Source: Flavobacteriales bacterium UBA4011
Lineage (GTDB): Bacteria; Bacteroidota; Bacteroidia; Flavobacteriales_D; Crocinitomicaceae
Reading direction: 5' to 3'
Length of the DNA: 8,032 bases
NCBI GenBank assembly: GCA_002384725.1
Contig: DGBF01000204.1
Location: forward strand, 1-8,032
In this document: positions 1-6,622 of the stretch, piece by piece
Numbering within the stretch: the stretch's first letter is position 1
How the letters are laid out: the number at the start of each line of letters is the position of its first letter
Program-made: the position numbers and the translations under genes
The notes under the pieces: model-generated
Database searches by the model: none
Seen by the model: the letters and a program-made list of their open reading frames with translations, nothing else
Told to the model about the DNA's origin: nothing

Positions 1-83
1 TTGTTGAAGGTAGCTTGAATATGCGCTTCACCCATTGCGTCTACTTTGACATTCTTCTTCTTTTTTTGATTCGCTTTTGCCAT
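1..83 (-). CDS. rpsK: 30S ribosomal protein S11 (uS11), 3' part missing
   Basis: This is the N-terminal part of S11, a small-subunit platform protein that contacts 16S rRNA near the E site and the mRNA exit. Only 27 full codons are visible before the window edge. The protein begins MAKANQKKKKNVKVDAMGEA and continues to HIQATFNN. The lysine-rich start followed by AHIxATFNN is the characteristic S11 opening. The ATG complement lies at 81-83 and follows the rpsM stop by 17 bases; the leader is AT-rich with no Shine-Dalgarno sequence. The position after rpsM is the standard alpha-operon order, so rpsD, rpoA and rplQ are expected beyond the left edge (inference). The truncation is due to the window boundary, not a mutation. 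Confidence 0.95.
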   Translation of the reverse strand, partial: MAKANQKKKKNVKVDAMGEAHIQATFN

Positions 84-100
84 TGTTATTAATTATTTAG

Positions 101-469
101 TTACACTTTTTTCTTATTTGCAACTGTTTTTCTTCTTCCTTTTCTCGTACGAGAGTTGTTTTTTGTTCTTTGTCCTCTTAAAGGCAATCCAGCTCTGTGA
201 CGGATTCCACGGTTACAACCGATATCCATCAAACGCTTGATGTTTAATTGAACTTCTGAACGCAAAGCACCTTCTACTTTGATTTCGTTTAACGAAGTAC
301 GGATCAAATTCATTTGATCATCATCCCAATCTTCAACCTTGATATTGATATCAATTTTGTTTTCTTCCAAGATTTGCTTCGCTCGGCTGCGACCGATTCC
401 GTAGATATACGTCAATCCGATTACACCTCTTTTATTCTTTGGTAAGTCTATTCCTGCTATACGTGCCAT
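101..469 (-). CDS. rpsM: 30S ribosomal protein S13 (uS13)
   Basis: S13 sits in the head of the small subunit, contacts the P-site tRNA through its basic C-terminal tail, and forms an intersubunit bridge with L5. The 122-residue protein matches the usual length. It opens [15 protein letters not shown], has the [14 protein letters not shown] helix-turn-helix region at about residues 21-34, and carries the family signature [20 protein letters not shown] at 83-102. A very basic tail ends in NKKKV. The start is fixed by the MARIAG opening, which is near universal. It lies 11 bases after rpmJ and 17 bases before rpsK. The leader contains only AT-rich sequence, with A at -3 and no Shine-Dalgarno. 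Confidence 0.98.
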   Translation of the reverse strand: MARIAGIDLPKNKRGVIGLTYIYGIGRSRAKQILEENKIDINIKVEDWDDDQMNLIRTSLNEIKVEGALRSEVQLNIKRLMDIGCNRGIRHRAGLPLRGQRTKNNSRTRKGRRKTVANKKKV

Positions 470-480
470 AATTTTCTAAA

Positions 481-597
481 TTACCCTTGTCTTTGTTTTA
501 ACTTCGGGTTCTTTTTGTTTATCACATAAACCCGCCCTTTTCTTTTTACGATCTTACAATCAACTGATCGCTTTTTCACTGAAGCTCTAACTTTCAT
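481..597 (-). CDS. rpmJ: 50S ribosomal protein L36 (bL36), zinc-ligand-depleted form
   Basis: This 38-residue gene is too short for ordinary ORF cutoffs and was found by translating the gap between infA and rpsM. The protein reads [20 protein letters not shown] followed by [18 protein letters not shown]. The MKVRASVKK start, CKIVKR core and KQRQG end identify L36, a small protein of the 50S subunit that binds 23S rRNA. Zinc-binding L36 has Cys11, Cys14, Cys27 and His33; here these are Ser11, Cys14, Asn27 and Leu33, so the metal site cannot form in the usual way. Such zinc-free L36 is, from general knowledge, common in Bacteroidota. It lies 24 bases after infA and 11 before rpsM. The upstream leader is almost pure A/T. 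Confidence 0.97.
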   Translation of the reverse strand: MKVRASVKKRSVDCKIVKRKGRVYVINKKNPKLKQRQG

Positions 598-621
598 TAT
601 TTTTATTTTTTAGGCCTGAAC

Positions 622-840
622 CTATTTGTATCTAAATGATATTCTTCCTTTCGTCAAATCGTAAGGAGACATTTCAACTTTTACTTTATCACCTGGTAAA
701 ATCTTAATGTAGAACATTCTCATTTTACCAGAAATATGTGCCGTAATTACGTGGCCATTTTCCAATTCAACGCGGAACATTGCGTTGGAAAGTGCTTCGA
801 TGATTACGCCATCTTGTTCTATTGATGCTTGTTTTGCCAT
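622..840 (-). CDS. infA: Translation initiation factor IF-1
   Basis: IF-1 is a single OB-fold protein that occupies the A site of the 30S subunit during initiation, together with IF-2 and IF-3. The product is 72 residues, the standard bacterial length. The central stretch [20 protein letters not shown] (residues 21-40) followed by [20 protein letters not shown] is very close to E. coli IF-1, and the C-terminus is [12 protein letters not shown]. Only three bases separate its ATG from the secY stop, so translational coupling to secY is likely (inference). An AGGA overlaps the end of secY but lies 10 bases from the start, which is weak. Some other lineages place map or adk between secY and infA; neither is present here. 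Confidence 0.98.
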   Translation of the reverse strand: MAKQASIEQDGVIIEALSNAMFRVELENGHVITAHISGKMRMFYIKILPGDKVKVEMSPYDLTKGRISFRYK

Positions 841-843
841 AGC

Positions 844-2187
844 TTAAAATCCTGATAATTCTCCTTGTGTTCTTCTTCCTCTGATTTTAGTTCCTTCCAT
901 CAAACCATCCATATGACGATTCAATAGGTAAGACTCAATCTGTTGTAAAGTATCCAATACAACACCCACCATAATTAATAGTGACGTTCCACCGAAGAAC
1001 ATAGCAAATGCGTCATTCACTCCAGCCAATTTTGCAATAGCTGGAAGAATAGCGATAATCGCTAAGAACAACGATCCTGGGAAAGTAATTCTGGAAACCA
1101 ATGTGTCAATATAATCTGCTGTTTCTTCACCTGGACGAACACCTGCAATAAATCCCCCTGACTTTTTCAAGTCGTCAGCAATTTTACGCGGGTTAATCAT
1201 AATCGCAGTATAAAAATACGTGAAGACGATAATTAGGATAGCCAAAAGCAAATTGTAAGAGAAACCATAAACGTCTCCCAAAGTTCTTTGAATCCAACTT
1301 CCTCCTCCATCATTGCTTGCAAACATCATAACCGGTATGGTCATAATCGCTTGTGCAAAGATGATAGGCATTACCCCACTCGCATTTACCTTAATCGGCA
1401 AGTAGTTTCTTGCACCTGCTTCATCAACAGCGCGAGATCCTACAACCTTTTTGGCTGTATTGAGTGGCACTTTCCGCACACCTTGCACAATCAGTACAGT
1501 TGCCAATACGACTACGAAGAATGCTACGATTTCTAAAAGGATTTTAATCAAGTTACCATCTGCCCAAGCAATTCCAACTTCTCCCGTAAATGCACCTGGC
1601 AAACGAGATAAGATACCAACAGTAATCAATAGAGAGATACCATTACCAACTCCGTTGTCCGTAATTCTTTCTCCTAACCATACTGCGAACATTGCTCCAG
1701 CAACCAAAACGATAATCGTTTGAGCCCACCAGAATGTTCCAGCATCAAGGGGCAAAGCGCCTTTACTTGACACATACAAAGACAAATAACCCGGTGCCTG
1801 AGCAGCACAGATAATGATTGTCAAAATACGCGTGTAGTTGTTGATTTGCTTTCTTCCTGATTCACCTTCATTTTGCATTTTCTGAACCGCAGGAACCGCC
1901 ATGCCTAATAACTGCATGATAATCGATGCAGAAATATAAGGCATAATACCAAGTGCCATAATAGATGCATTCGTGAATCCACCACCAGAGAACAATGAAA
2001 GCAAAGTTTCAAGGGCATTTTGCCCACCTGCTTTTTGTGCTGCTTCTAGGGCGTTGTAATTTACACCTGGCAAGATAATAAATGAACCAATTCGGTAAAC
2101 AAGTATTAAAGCTAACGTATAGATTATTCTCTTACGAAGCTCTTCAACTTTCCAAATGTTCTGTATATTCTGTATAAAACGTTTCAT
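844..2187 (-). CDS. secY: Preprotein translocase subunit SecY
   Basis: SecY is the ten-helix channel of the general secretory pathway in the inner membrane. It works with SecE and SecG and with SecA or translating ribosomes. The 447-residue product is near the E. coli length (443). Hydrophobic helices are visible at about 21-40, 73-95, 121-139, 153-171, 184-196, 213-234, 271-290, 311-331, 370-388 and 399-416. Hallmark stretches are GIMPYISASIIMQLL (80-94) and GERITDNGVGNGISLLI (172-188). The cytosolic loop between helices 8 and 9 contains NPRKIADDLKKSGGFIAGVR (332-351) followed by PGEET; Arg351 corresponds to the conserved loop arginine needed for SecA-driven export in E. coli. It follows rplO by 27 bases, the widest gap in the window, which holds a promoter-like element. 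It ends three bases before infA. Confidence 0.99.
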   Translation of the reverse strand: MKRFIQNIQNIWKVEELRKRIIYTLALILVYRIGSFIILPGVNYNALEAAQKAGGQNALETLLSLFSGGGFTNASIMALGIMPYISASIIMQLLGMAVPAVQKMQNEGESGRKQINNYTRILTIIICAAQAPGYLSLYVSSKGALPLDAGTFWWAQTIIVLVAGAMFAVWLGERITDNGVGNGISLLITVGILSRLPGAFTGEVGIAWADGNLIKILLEIVAFFVVVLATVLIVQGVRKVPLNTAKKVVGSRAVDEAGARNYLPIKVNASGVMPIIFAQAIMTIPVMMFASNDGGGSWIQRTLGDVYGFSYNLLLAILIIVFTYFYTAIMINPRKIADDLKKSGGFIAGVRPGEETADYIDTLVSRITFPGSLFLAIIAILPAIAKLAGVNDAFAMFFGGTSLLIMVGVVLDTLQQIESYLLNRHMDGLMEGTKIRGRRTQGELSGF

Positions 2188-2205
2188 TCGCTAAAAAAAT
2201 GTTTG

Positions 2206-2213
2206 CAAAGGTA
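2206..2213 (-). promoter_or_regulatory. Possible Bacteroidota-type -7 promoter element before secY
   Basis: On the minus strand the rplO-secY gap reads TACCTTTG followed by CA, an exact match to the TAnnTTTG -7 consensus of the primary sigma factor of Bacteroidota (known from work on Bacteroides and Flavobacterium). It lies 18 bases before the secY ATG, so transcription would begin roughly 12-14 bases before the start codon (inference). The upstream element is poor: the nearest TTG (2228-2230) is only 14 bases away, shorter than the spacing of about 20 expected. I saw no equivalent match in the rpsQ-rplN or rpmJ-rpsM junctions. The site could be chance in AT-rich sequence. Confidence 0.45.
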
Positions 2214-2214
2214 A

Positions 2215-2661
2215 TTAGATTTCTGAACAATTCCCACCAGCTGACTCAATTGACGATTTCGCCGTTTGAGAAAACTTGTGAGCTGTTACGCTAATCTTTA
2301 CTTTTAGTTCACCTCTACCTAAGACTTTCACTAGATCGTTGTTACCGATAAGTCCATTTTCTTTCAATATCTCTGGTGTAATTTCTAAAACGTTTTTACG
2401 GTCAATCAATGATTGGATGATATCCAAATTGATTGCTTTGTATTCAACGCGGTTGATATTTTTGAAACCAAATTTAGGTACACGTCGTTGCAAAGGCATT
2501 TGTCCACCTTCGAAACCAACTTTTCTACTGTAACCTGATCTTGATTTTTGTCCCTTATGCCCTCGCGTTGAAGTTCCACCATGTCCAGATCCCTGTCCAC
2601 GTGCAATTCTCTTCGTACTTTTTGTCGAGCCTTTTGCGGGAGTTAAATTATGTAAATTCAT
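2215..2661 (-). CDS. rplO: 50S ribosomal protein L15 (uL15)
   Basis: L15 binds 23S rRNA and is needed at a late stage of 50S assembly. The product is 148 residues, near the family norm. It begins [20 protein letters not shown] and then has the glycine/arginine/lysine-rich extended arm [20 protein letters not shown] (22-41) that threads into rRNA. This is followed by the conserved [17 protein letters not shown] at 50-66. A globular C-terminal domain with [20 protein letters not shown] (112-131) completes the fold. It lies 21 bases after rpmD and 27 before secY. The rpmD-rplO-secY order is the standard spc-operon order. The leader has A at -3 and no Shine-Dalgarno. Confidence 0.98.
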   Translation of the reverse strand: MNLHNLTPAKGSTKSTKRIARGQGSGHGGTSTRGHKGQKSRSGYSRKVGFEGGQMPLQRRVPKFGFKNINRVEYKAINLDIIQSLIDRKNVLEITPEILKENGLIGNNDLVKVLGRGELKVKISVTAHKFSQTAKSSIESAGGNCSEI

Positions 2662-2682
2662 GATTTATCTAATTTCTTATTT

Positions 2683-2859
2683 CTACTTAACAACTTCTAA
2701 AAGATGTTGTACTTTCTTGATCATTCCAAGGATTTGTGGATTAGACTCTTTTTCAACAGTCTGATTTAACTTACTAAATCCTAACGCTTTAATCGTAGCC
2801 TTTTGGTCAGCTGGGCGATTGATAGCGCTTCTTACTTGCTTAATTTTAATTGTAGCCAT
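2683..2859 (-). CDS. rpmD: 50S ribosomal protein L30 (uL30)
   Basis: This short gene was found by translating the gap between rpsE and rplO. It encodes 58 residues, beginning MATIKIKQVRSAINRPADQK and ending KKVQHLLEVVK, with a TAG stop at 2683-2685. The KIKQVRSAI strand, the TIKALGFSKLNQTV segment (22-35) and the MIKKVQHLLEV helix (46-56) are the L30 pattern, and the length is typical for bacterial L30 (about 58-60). L30 is a small peripheral 50S protein that contacts 23S rRNA. It sits between S5 and L15, exactly where L30 lies in the spc operon, with 15- and 21-base gaps. The leader is A-rich with A at -3 and no Shine-Dalgarno. Confidence 0.96.
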   Translation of the reverse strand: MATIKIKQVRSAINRPADQKATIKALGFSKLNQTVEKESNPQILGMIKKVQHLLEVVK

Positions 2860-2874
2860 TTTGCGTCTATCTTT

Positions 2875-3396
2875 TTAACCGTTAAATACTTTCTCCAATG
2901 AAACACCTCTTTGTTTCGCTACTGCTACTGCGTCTCTCATATTTGCCAAAGCTTCCATAGTCGCCTTCACCACGTTGTGTGGATTTGAAGAACCTTGTGA
3001 CTTTGCCAATACATTGTGAACACCAACGCTCTCCAATACAGCACGCATCGCACCACCGGCTATAACGCCTGTACCTTCAGAAGCTGGCTTAAGTAGAATT
3101 TCAGCACCTCCATACTTTGCTTTCTGCATGTGTGGAACCGTACCTCTTAAAATTGGAACACGAATCAAATTCTTTTTCGCATCATCAATTCCTTTGGTGA
3201 TTGCTTCAGTAACTTCTTTCGCTTTACCTAATCCGTGACCAACGATTCCATTCTCATCACCCACTACAACGATTGCAGAGAATGAAAAAGTACGTCCACC
3301 TTTGGTTACTTTCGTAACACGATTGATAGCTACTAATTTGTCTTTAAGCTCGATCTCAGAAGCTTTTACTCGATTTACTATTTTCTGTGATGCCAT
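2875..3396 (-). CDS. rpsE: 30S ribosomal protein S5 (uS5)
   Basis: S5 lines the mRNA entry channel of the 30S subunit and affects decoding accuracy. The 173-residue protein has the expected two domains. The N-terminal double-stranded-RNA-binding-like part contains [20 protein letters not shown] (21-40), followed by [22 protein letters not shown]. The C-terminal domain contains [20 protein letters not shown] (80-99), [20 protein letters not shown] (104-123) and the conserved [12 protein letters not shown] stretch (135-146). Its start is three bases after the rplR stop, so coupled translation is likely (inference). The residues around position 25 correspond to the loop where spectinomycin-resistance changes occur in other bacteria; nothing visible there suggests an unusual variant. 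rpmD follows after 15 bases. Confidence 0.98.
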   Translation of the reverse strand: MASQKIVNRVKASEIELKDKLVAINRVTKVTKGGRTFSFSAIVVVGDENGIVGHGLGKAKEVTEAITKGIDDAKKNLIRVPILRGTVPHMQKAKYGGAEILLKPASEGTGVIAGGAMRAVLESVGVHNVLAKSQGSSNPHNVVKATMEALANMRDAVAVAKQRGVSLEKVFNG

Positions 3397-3399
3397 GTC

Positions 3400-3753
3400 T
3401 TAAAATTTTAAACCACCTTCTCTTGCCGAGTTAGCCAATGTTTTTACTCTACCGTGGTAAAGGTATCCGTTGCGATCAAACACAACACCTTCAATTCCAG
3501 CTTTCAATGCTTTTTCGGCTAATTCTTTACCAACTACAGTTGCTTGCTCGATTTTGTTTCCTTTTTCGGCTGCTTTATTCTTGTAGCTTGATGCTGATGC
3601 CAGGGTAATCCCTTTTGAATCGTCTATAATCTGTGCGTAGATTTGTTTGTTACTACGGTACACAGACAAACGAGGCAACTTAGAAGTTCCAGTAATTTTC
3701 TTACGGATTCTTCTTTTAATTTTTGCTCTTCTTGTTAATTTGCTAAATGCCAT
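3400..3753 (-). CDS. rplR: 50S ribosomal protein L18 (uL18)
   Basis: L18 binds 5S rRNA with L5 and helps attach it to the central protuberance of the 50S subunit. The 117-residue product has a very basic N-terminus ([20 protein letters not shown]). The core strand [18 protein letters not shown] is at 28-45, and the C-terminal signature [20 protein letters not shown] lies at 90-109, followed by AREGGLKF. All of these are standard for bacterial L18. It lies 18 bases after rplF, and its stop is three bases before rpsE. The leader is AT-rich, G at -3, with no Shine-Dalgarno. Confidence 0.98.
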   Translation of the reverse strand: MAFSKLTRRAKIKRRIRKKITGTSKLPRLSVYRSNKQIYAQIIDDSKGITLASASSYKNKAAEKGNKIEQATVVGKELAEKALKAGIEGVVFDRNGYLYHGRVKTLANSAREGGLKF

Positions 3754-3771
3754 AACTAATGAAATTTAATA

Positions 3772-4323
3772 TTATTTACCCGCAGCCTTACCTGCTTTTC
3801 TTCTTACCTCTTCACCTAGATATCTTACACCTTTACCTTTGTATGGCTCTGGTTTACGAAGGGAACGAATCTTAGCGGCTACTTGACCCAAAAGTTGTTT
3901 ATCGTGAGATTCCAACGTTACGATTGGAGCCTTACCTTTTTGAGTATCTGCAGATACCTTAATTTCACTAGGGATTTGAATAACTATTGGGTGAGAGAAT
4001 CCGAGAGCCAAATCTAAAATTTGACCTTGCGTTGTAGCGCGGAATCCTACTCCAATAACTTCCAATTCCTTCTTGTACCCTTCCGATACACCGATGATCA
4101 TATTGTTGATTAAAGAACGATATAAACCGTGCTTAGATCTATGACCAGGAGCGTCTGATTCGCGGTTGAAAGATATAGTTCCGTCAGCGATTTCAATTGT
4201 CACACAAGAATCAATTTCTTGGGTCAATTCGCCTTTAGGTCCTTTAACGGTAACTGTCGTTCCGTCTACCTTTACTTCTACACCACTCGGGATGCTTACT
4301 GGGGATTTACCTATCCTTGACAT
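3772..4323 (-). CDS. rplF: 50S ribosomal protein L6 (uL6)
   Basis: L6 lies near the stalk base and sarcin-ricin loop of the 50S subunit and contributes to factor-dependent GTPase function. The 183-residue product has two tandem L6 domains. The first (about 1-82) opens MSRIGKSPVSIPSGVEV and contains VTVKGPKGELT. The second (about 83-175) contains YKKELEVIGVGFRA and ends with the family signature PEPYKGKGVRYLGEEVRRKA (158-177). Length and start match the family. It lies 21 bases after rpsH and 18 before rplR. The leader has AAA directly before the ATG and no Shine-Dalgarno. Confidence 0.98.
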   Translation of the reverse strand: MSRIGKSPVSIPSGVEVKVDGTTVTVKGPKGELTQEIDSCVTIEIADGTISFNRESDAPGHRSKHGLYRSLINNMIIGVSEGYKKELEVIGVGFRATTQGQILDLALGFSHPIVIQIPSEIKVSADTQKGKAPIVTLESHDKQLLGQVAAKIRSLRKPEPYKGKGVRYLGEEVRRKAGKAAGK

Positions 4324-4344
4324 TTTACTTCTAGTTAATAAAGA

Positions 4345-4743
4345 TTAATATACATAGCAAAGGACTTCTCCTCCTATGTTTTCTTTTTTTGCTTCTTTGT
4401 TGGTGATTACACCTTTTGAAGTAGAAACGATAGCGATACCCAATCCGTTCAATACACGAGGCATTTCAGTTGAGCTACTATACTTTCTCAATCCTGGACG
4501 AGATGCTCTTTGCAATTTTGTGATTGCTGGAACTTTCGTTGATGGATTGTACTTCAAAGCGATTTTAATCATACCTTGTTTGTTATCGTCCTCGAACTTA
4601 TAGTTCAAGATATATCCTTGGTCAAACAAAATCTGTGTCATTGCACGTTTTGTATTAGAACCAGGAATTTCTACAACTTTCAAACCGGCCAAACTTGCGT
4701 TACGGACACGGGTAAGAAAATCTGCGATAGGATCTGTTGTCAT
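4345..4743 (-). CDS. rpsH: 30S ribosomal protein S8 (uS8)
   Basis: S8 is a primary 16S rRNA-binding protein of the central domain. In E. coli it also represses the spc operon by binding mRNA at the start of rplE; whether that occurs here is not visible. The 132-residue protein opens MTTDPIADFLTRVRNASLAG. Its C-terminal half carries SRPGLRKYSS (81-90), PRVLNGLGIAIVSTSKGV (95-112), and ends with ENIGGEVLCYVY, the RNA-binding region of the family. The leader has AGGA six bases before the ATG, one of the few weak Shine-Dalgarno-like sequences in the window. It lies 25 bases after rpsN and 21 before rplF. Confidence 0.98.
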   Translation of the reverse strand: MTTDPIADFLTRVRNASLAGLKVVEIPGSNTKRAMTQILFDQGYILNYKFEDDNKQGMIKIALKYNPSTKVPAITKLQRASRPGLRKYSSSTEMPRVLNGLGIAIVSTSKGVITNKEAKKENIGGEVLCYVY

Positions 4744-4768
4744 AATATTTCCTAATTAAAAACTTAAA

Positions 4769-5083
4769 TTACCAACTCGCTTTTTTGACACCTGGGATTT
4801 TCCCGTCTAGTGCCATTTCACGAAATGTTACTCTTGAAATTCCGAATTGACGCATGTATCCACGCGGACGACCAGTCAAACCACAACGATTGTGCACACG
4901 CACTTTCGATCCGTTTGCCGGCATCTTTTGAATAGCCATCATTGCTTCCCATTTAGCTTGAACAGCTTCATCAGAAGTATCGCTAGATTTCAAAATTTTG
5001 GTTAACGCGGCGCGCTTTACAGCATCACGAGCTACCATTCTTTCTCTTTTGCGCTCACGCGCTTTCATTGATTCTTTTGCCAT
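4769..5083 (-). CDS. rpsN: 30S ribosomal protein S14 (uS14), zinc-free long form
   Basis: S14 lies in the 30S head and contacts S3, S10 and S13. The 104-residue product opens [20 protein letters not shown], as is typical of Bacteroidota. The conserved C-terminal block is [20 protein letters not shown] (64-83), then [21 protein letters not shown]. There is a single cysteine (Cys67) and no CxxC pair, so this is the long, zinc-independent class rather than the roughly 61-residue zinc-ribbon class. The middle region, residues 30-55, is longer than in many relatives, which are about 89 residues as I recall them; E. coli S14 is 101. It lies six bases after rplE and 25 before rpsH. Confidence 0.97.
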   Translation of the reverse strand: MAKESMKARERKRERMVARDAVKRAALTKILKSSDTSDEAVQAKWEAMMAIQKMPANGSKVRVHNRCGLTGRPRGYMRQFGISRVTFREMALDGKIPGVKKASW

Positions 5084-5089
5084 TTCTTC

Positions 5090-5641
5090 TTATTTTTTAA
5101 TGAAAGGGAATCCAAATGCGTCCAACAAAGCGTTACCTTCTTCATCTGTTTCGGCAGTCGTCACAAATGTGATGTCCATACCTAAAATGCGATTCGTTTT
5201 GTCGATATCAATTTCTGGGAAGATAATGTGTTCCTTAACCCCAAGGTTAAAGTTACCACGCCCATCAAAACCTTTTGCGTTAATACCTCTAAAGTCACGA
5301 GTACGTGGAAGTGCGACAGCGATCAAACGATCTAAGAAGTCATACATTTTATCACCACGAAGTGTAACTTTCGTTCCAATCGGCATTCCTTTTCTCAACT
5401 TGAAGTTCGAGATGTCTTTCTTAGAAAGTGTAATAATCGCTTTTTGACCAGCGATTCTTGACAATTCCTCAGCAGCGTTATCGATCAACTTTTTGTCAGC
5501 AACTGCCTCACCCATACCTTGGCTAAGAACTATTTTTGACATCTTAGGCACACGCATTACCGTTTTGTACCCAAACTTTTTTGTCAATGCTGGAATAATC
5601 TCAGCACTGTACATTTCCTTTAATCTTGGTTTTGTACTCAT
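5090..5641 (-). CDS. rplE: 50S ribosomal protein L5 (uL5)
   Basis: L5 binds 5S rRNA and forms part of the central protuberance, contacting P-site tRNA and S13. The 183-residue protein begins [20 protein letters not shown]. It contains [18 protein letters not shown] (29-46), the [16 protein letters not shown] stretch (81-96), the [10 protein letters not shown] motif (111-120) and [19 protein letters not shown] (127-145), all standard for L5. Its ATG shares one base with the rplX TAA stop (TAATG), so translation is probably coupled to L24. It is the only gene here preceded by a strong purine-rich Shine-Dalgarno-like sequence at a suitable distance. rpsN begins six bases after its stop. Confidence 0.98.
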   Translation of the reverse strand: MSTKPRLKEMYSAEIIPALTKKFGYKTVMRVPKMSKIVLSQGMGEAVADKKLIDNAAEELSRIAGQKAIITLSKKDISNFKLRKGMPIGTKVTLRGDKMYDFLDRLIAVALPRTRDFRGINAKGFDGRGNFNLGVKEHIIFPEIDIDKTNRILGMDITFVTTAETDEEGNALLDAFGFPFIKK

Positions 5642-5958
5642 TACTTGATCTCCTCTCCTGATTTTTTAGAAAAACGAACCAATTTGCCGTCTTTATTTAA
5701 TTTACGTCCAATGCGAGATGCTTCTCCTTTAGATACGATCATCAAATTCGAAACATGAATTCCTGCTTCTCTTTCAACGATGCCACCTTGTGGATCTTCA
5801 GCACTTGGTTTACTGTGTTTTTTGATCATTTGCAGACCTTCAACAGTAGCACGCATTTTTTTTCTGTCTACTGAAAGAACCTTTCCTTCTTTCCCTAGTT
5901 CCTGACCTGCAATAACTTTCACAGCGTCACCTACTTTAATGTGTAATTTCTTTTGCAT
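5641..5958 (-). CDS. rplX: 50S ribosomal protein L24 (uL24)
   Basis: L24 is one of the first proteins to bind 23S rRNA in 50S assembly and lies near the exit of the peptide tunnel. The 105-residue product has a KOW motif near the start ([20 protein letters not shown], residues 7-26, continuing VLSVDRKK). The conserved [20 protein letters not shown] follows at 55-74. These features and the length are typical. It follows rplN by 11 bases. Its last codons (GGA GAG GAG) double as a possible ribosome-binding site for rplE, and its TAA stop overlaps the rplE ATG by one base. The start ATG has no Shine-Dalgarno. Confidence 0.98.
   Translation of the reverse strand: MQKKLHIKVGDAVKVIAGQELGKEGKVLSVDRKKMRATVEGLQMIKKHSKPSAEDPQGGIVEREAGIHVSNLMIVSKGEASRIGRKLNKDGKLVRFSKKSGEEIK
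5650..5659 (-). promoter_or_regulatory. Shine-Dalgarno-like site for rplE
   Basis: On the minus strand this reads AGGAGAGGAG, with the second AGGAG eight bases before the rplE ATG. It lies inside the end of rplX and encodes part of its SGEEIK tail. It is the strongest anti-SD-complementary sequence at a useful distance from any start in the window. The site may support reinitiation at the overlapping TAATG junction, or it may simply reflect codon choice for Gly-Glu-Glu. Confidence 0.5.
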
Positions 5959-5969
5959 GATTTACGATT

Positions 5970-6338
5970 TTAAAGTACTTCGGGAGCCAATGAAACAATT
6001 TTCATAAAATTGTTCTCACGTAACTCACGAGCAACTGGTCCAAAAATACGGGTACCTCTCATTTCCCCTGTTGGGTTTAGGATAACGCAAGCGTTATCAT
6101 CAAATCTTATGTAAGATCCATCAGCACGTCGTACTTCTTTTTTGGTTCTTACAATAACCGCCGTGGCAACTTGTCCTTTTTTGACAGCTCCAGAGGGCAT
6201 TGCGCTCTTAACAGCAACTACGATTTTATCTCCGATCGACGCATAACGACGTTTTGTGCCACCCAATACGCGGATGCACAAAACAGTTTTTGCTCCAGAG
6301 TTATCTGCTACTGCAAGTCTTGATTCTTGTTGTATCAT
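5970..6338 (-). CDS. rplN: 50S ribosomal protein L14 (uL14)
   Basis: L14 lies on the subunit interface of the 50S particle, contributes to intersubunit bridges, and is the docking site of the silencing factor RsfS in other bacteria. The 122-residue length is exactly the usual one. It begins [20 protein letters not shown] and contains [20 protein letters not shown] (24-43). It then has [20 protein letters not shown] (52-71), DDNACVILN (80-88) and the end [20 protein letters not shown] (95-114). In E. coli the spc operon starts here; in this window only nine bases separate it from rpsQ, with no TAnnTTTG element in the gap, so the cluster appears to run on as one unit (inference). Confidence 0.99.
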   Translation of the reverse strand: MIQQESRLAVADNSGAKTVLCIRVLGGTKRRYASIGDKIVVAVKSAMPSGAVKKGQVATAVIVRTKKEVRRADGSYIRFDDNACVILNPTGEMRGTRIFGPVARELRENNFMKIVSLAPEVL

Positions 6339-6347
6339 TACTAAAAA

Positions 6348-6608
6348 TTATTTAGCTTTTTCGACAATTTCTACTAATCGCCAGTTCTTCAATTTACTCA
6401 AAGGTCTGGTTTCCATAATGCGCACGGTGTCTCCGGTATTGCACTCATTCTTTTCATCATGTGCCACGAATTTTGAAGTCTTCTTTACGAATTTTCCATA
6501 TTTCGGGTGTTTTACACGTCTTTCAACTGCAACAACGATGGACTTGTCCATTTTGTCACTAGTAACTACACCGACACGATCTTTTCTTAAATTACGCTTA
6601 TCTTCCAT
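6348..6608 (-). CDS. rpsQ: 30S ribosomal protein S17 (uS17)
   Basis: S17 is an OB-fold protein that binds the 5' domain of 16S rRNA early in 30S assembly. The 86-residue product begins [20 protein letters not shown] and contains [20 protein letters not shown] (22-41). It ends with [20 protein letters not shown] (56-75) and [11 protein letters not shown]. The GDxVxIxExRPLSKxKxWRLVEI pattern is diagnostic of S17. It lies 14 bases after rpmC and nine before rplN. The leader has G at -3 and no Shine-Dalgarno. In E. coli this is the last gene of the S10 operon. Confidence 0.98.
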   Translation of the reverse strand: MEDKRNLRKDRVGVVTSDKMDKSIVVAVERRVKHPKYGKFVKKTSKFVAHDEKNECNTGDTVRIMETRPLSKLKNWRLVEIVEKAK

Positions 6609-6622
6609 ATCAAGCTAATTAT

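Noticed and set aside
1288..1723. Two overlapping plus-strand open frames opposite secY
   Set aside because: Both lie wholly inside secY in antisense and overlap each other in different frames. Neither resembles a known protein.
2469..2476. A second TAnnTTTG match (TAAATTTG, minus strand) inside rplO
   Set aside because: It lies within the conserved L15 coding sequence (KFGFKN region), far from any start codon, and is explained by codon content in AT-rich DNA.
2406..2606. A 66-codon minus-strand open frame inside rplO
   Set aside because: It is an alternative frame of rplO on the same strand, where the L15 frame carries all conserved motifs. No ribosome-binding context was seen.
4998..5447. 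A 149-codon open frame on the plus strand
   Set aside because: It is antisense to rpsN and rplE, which are unmistakable ribosomal genes. Its translation has no recognisable domain and it straddles two real genes, so it is a shadow frame.
6256..6618. A 120-codon open frame on the plus strand
   Set aside because: It is antisense to rplN and rpsQ, with a serine- and phenylalanine-rich translation typical of reverse-frame reading of basic ribosomal proteins. It has no supporting start context.
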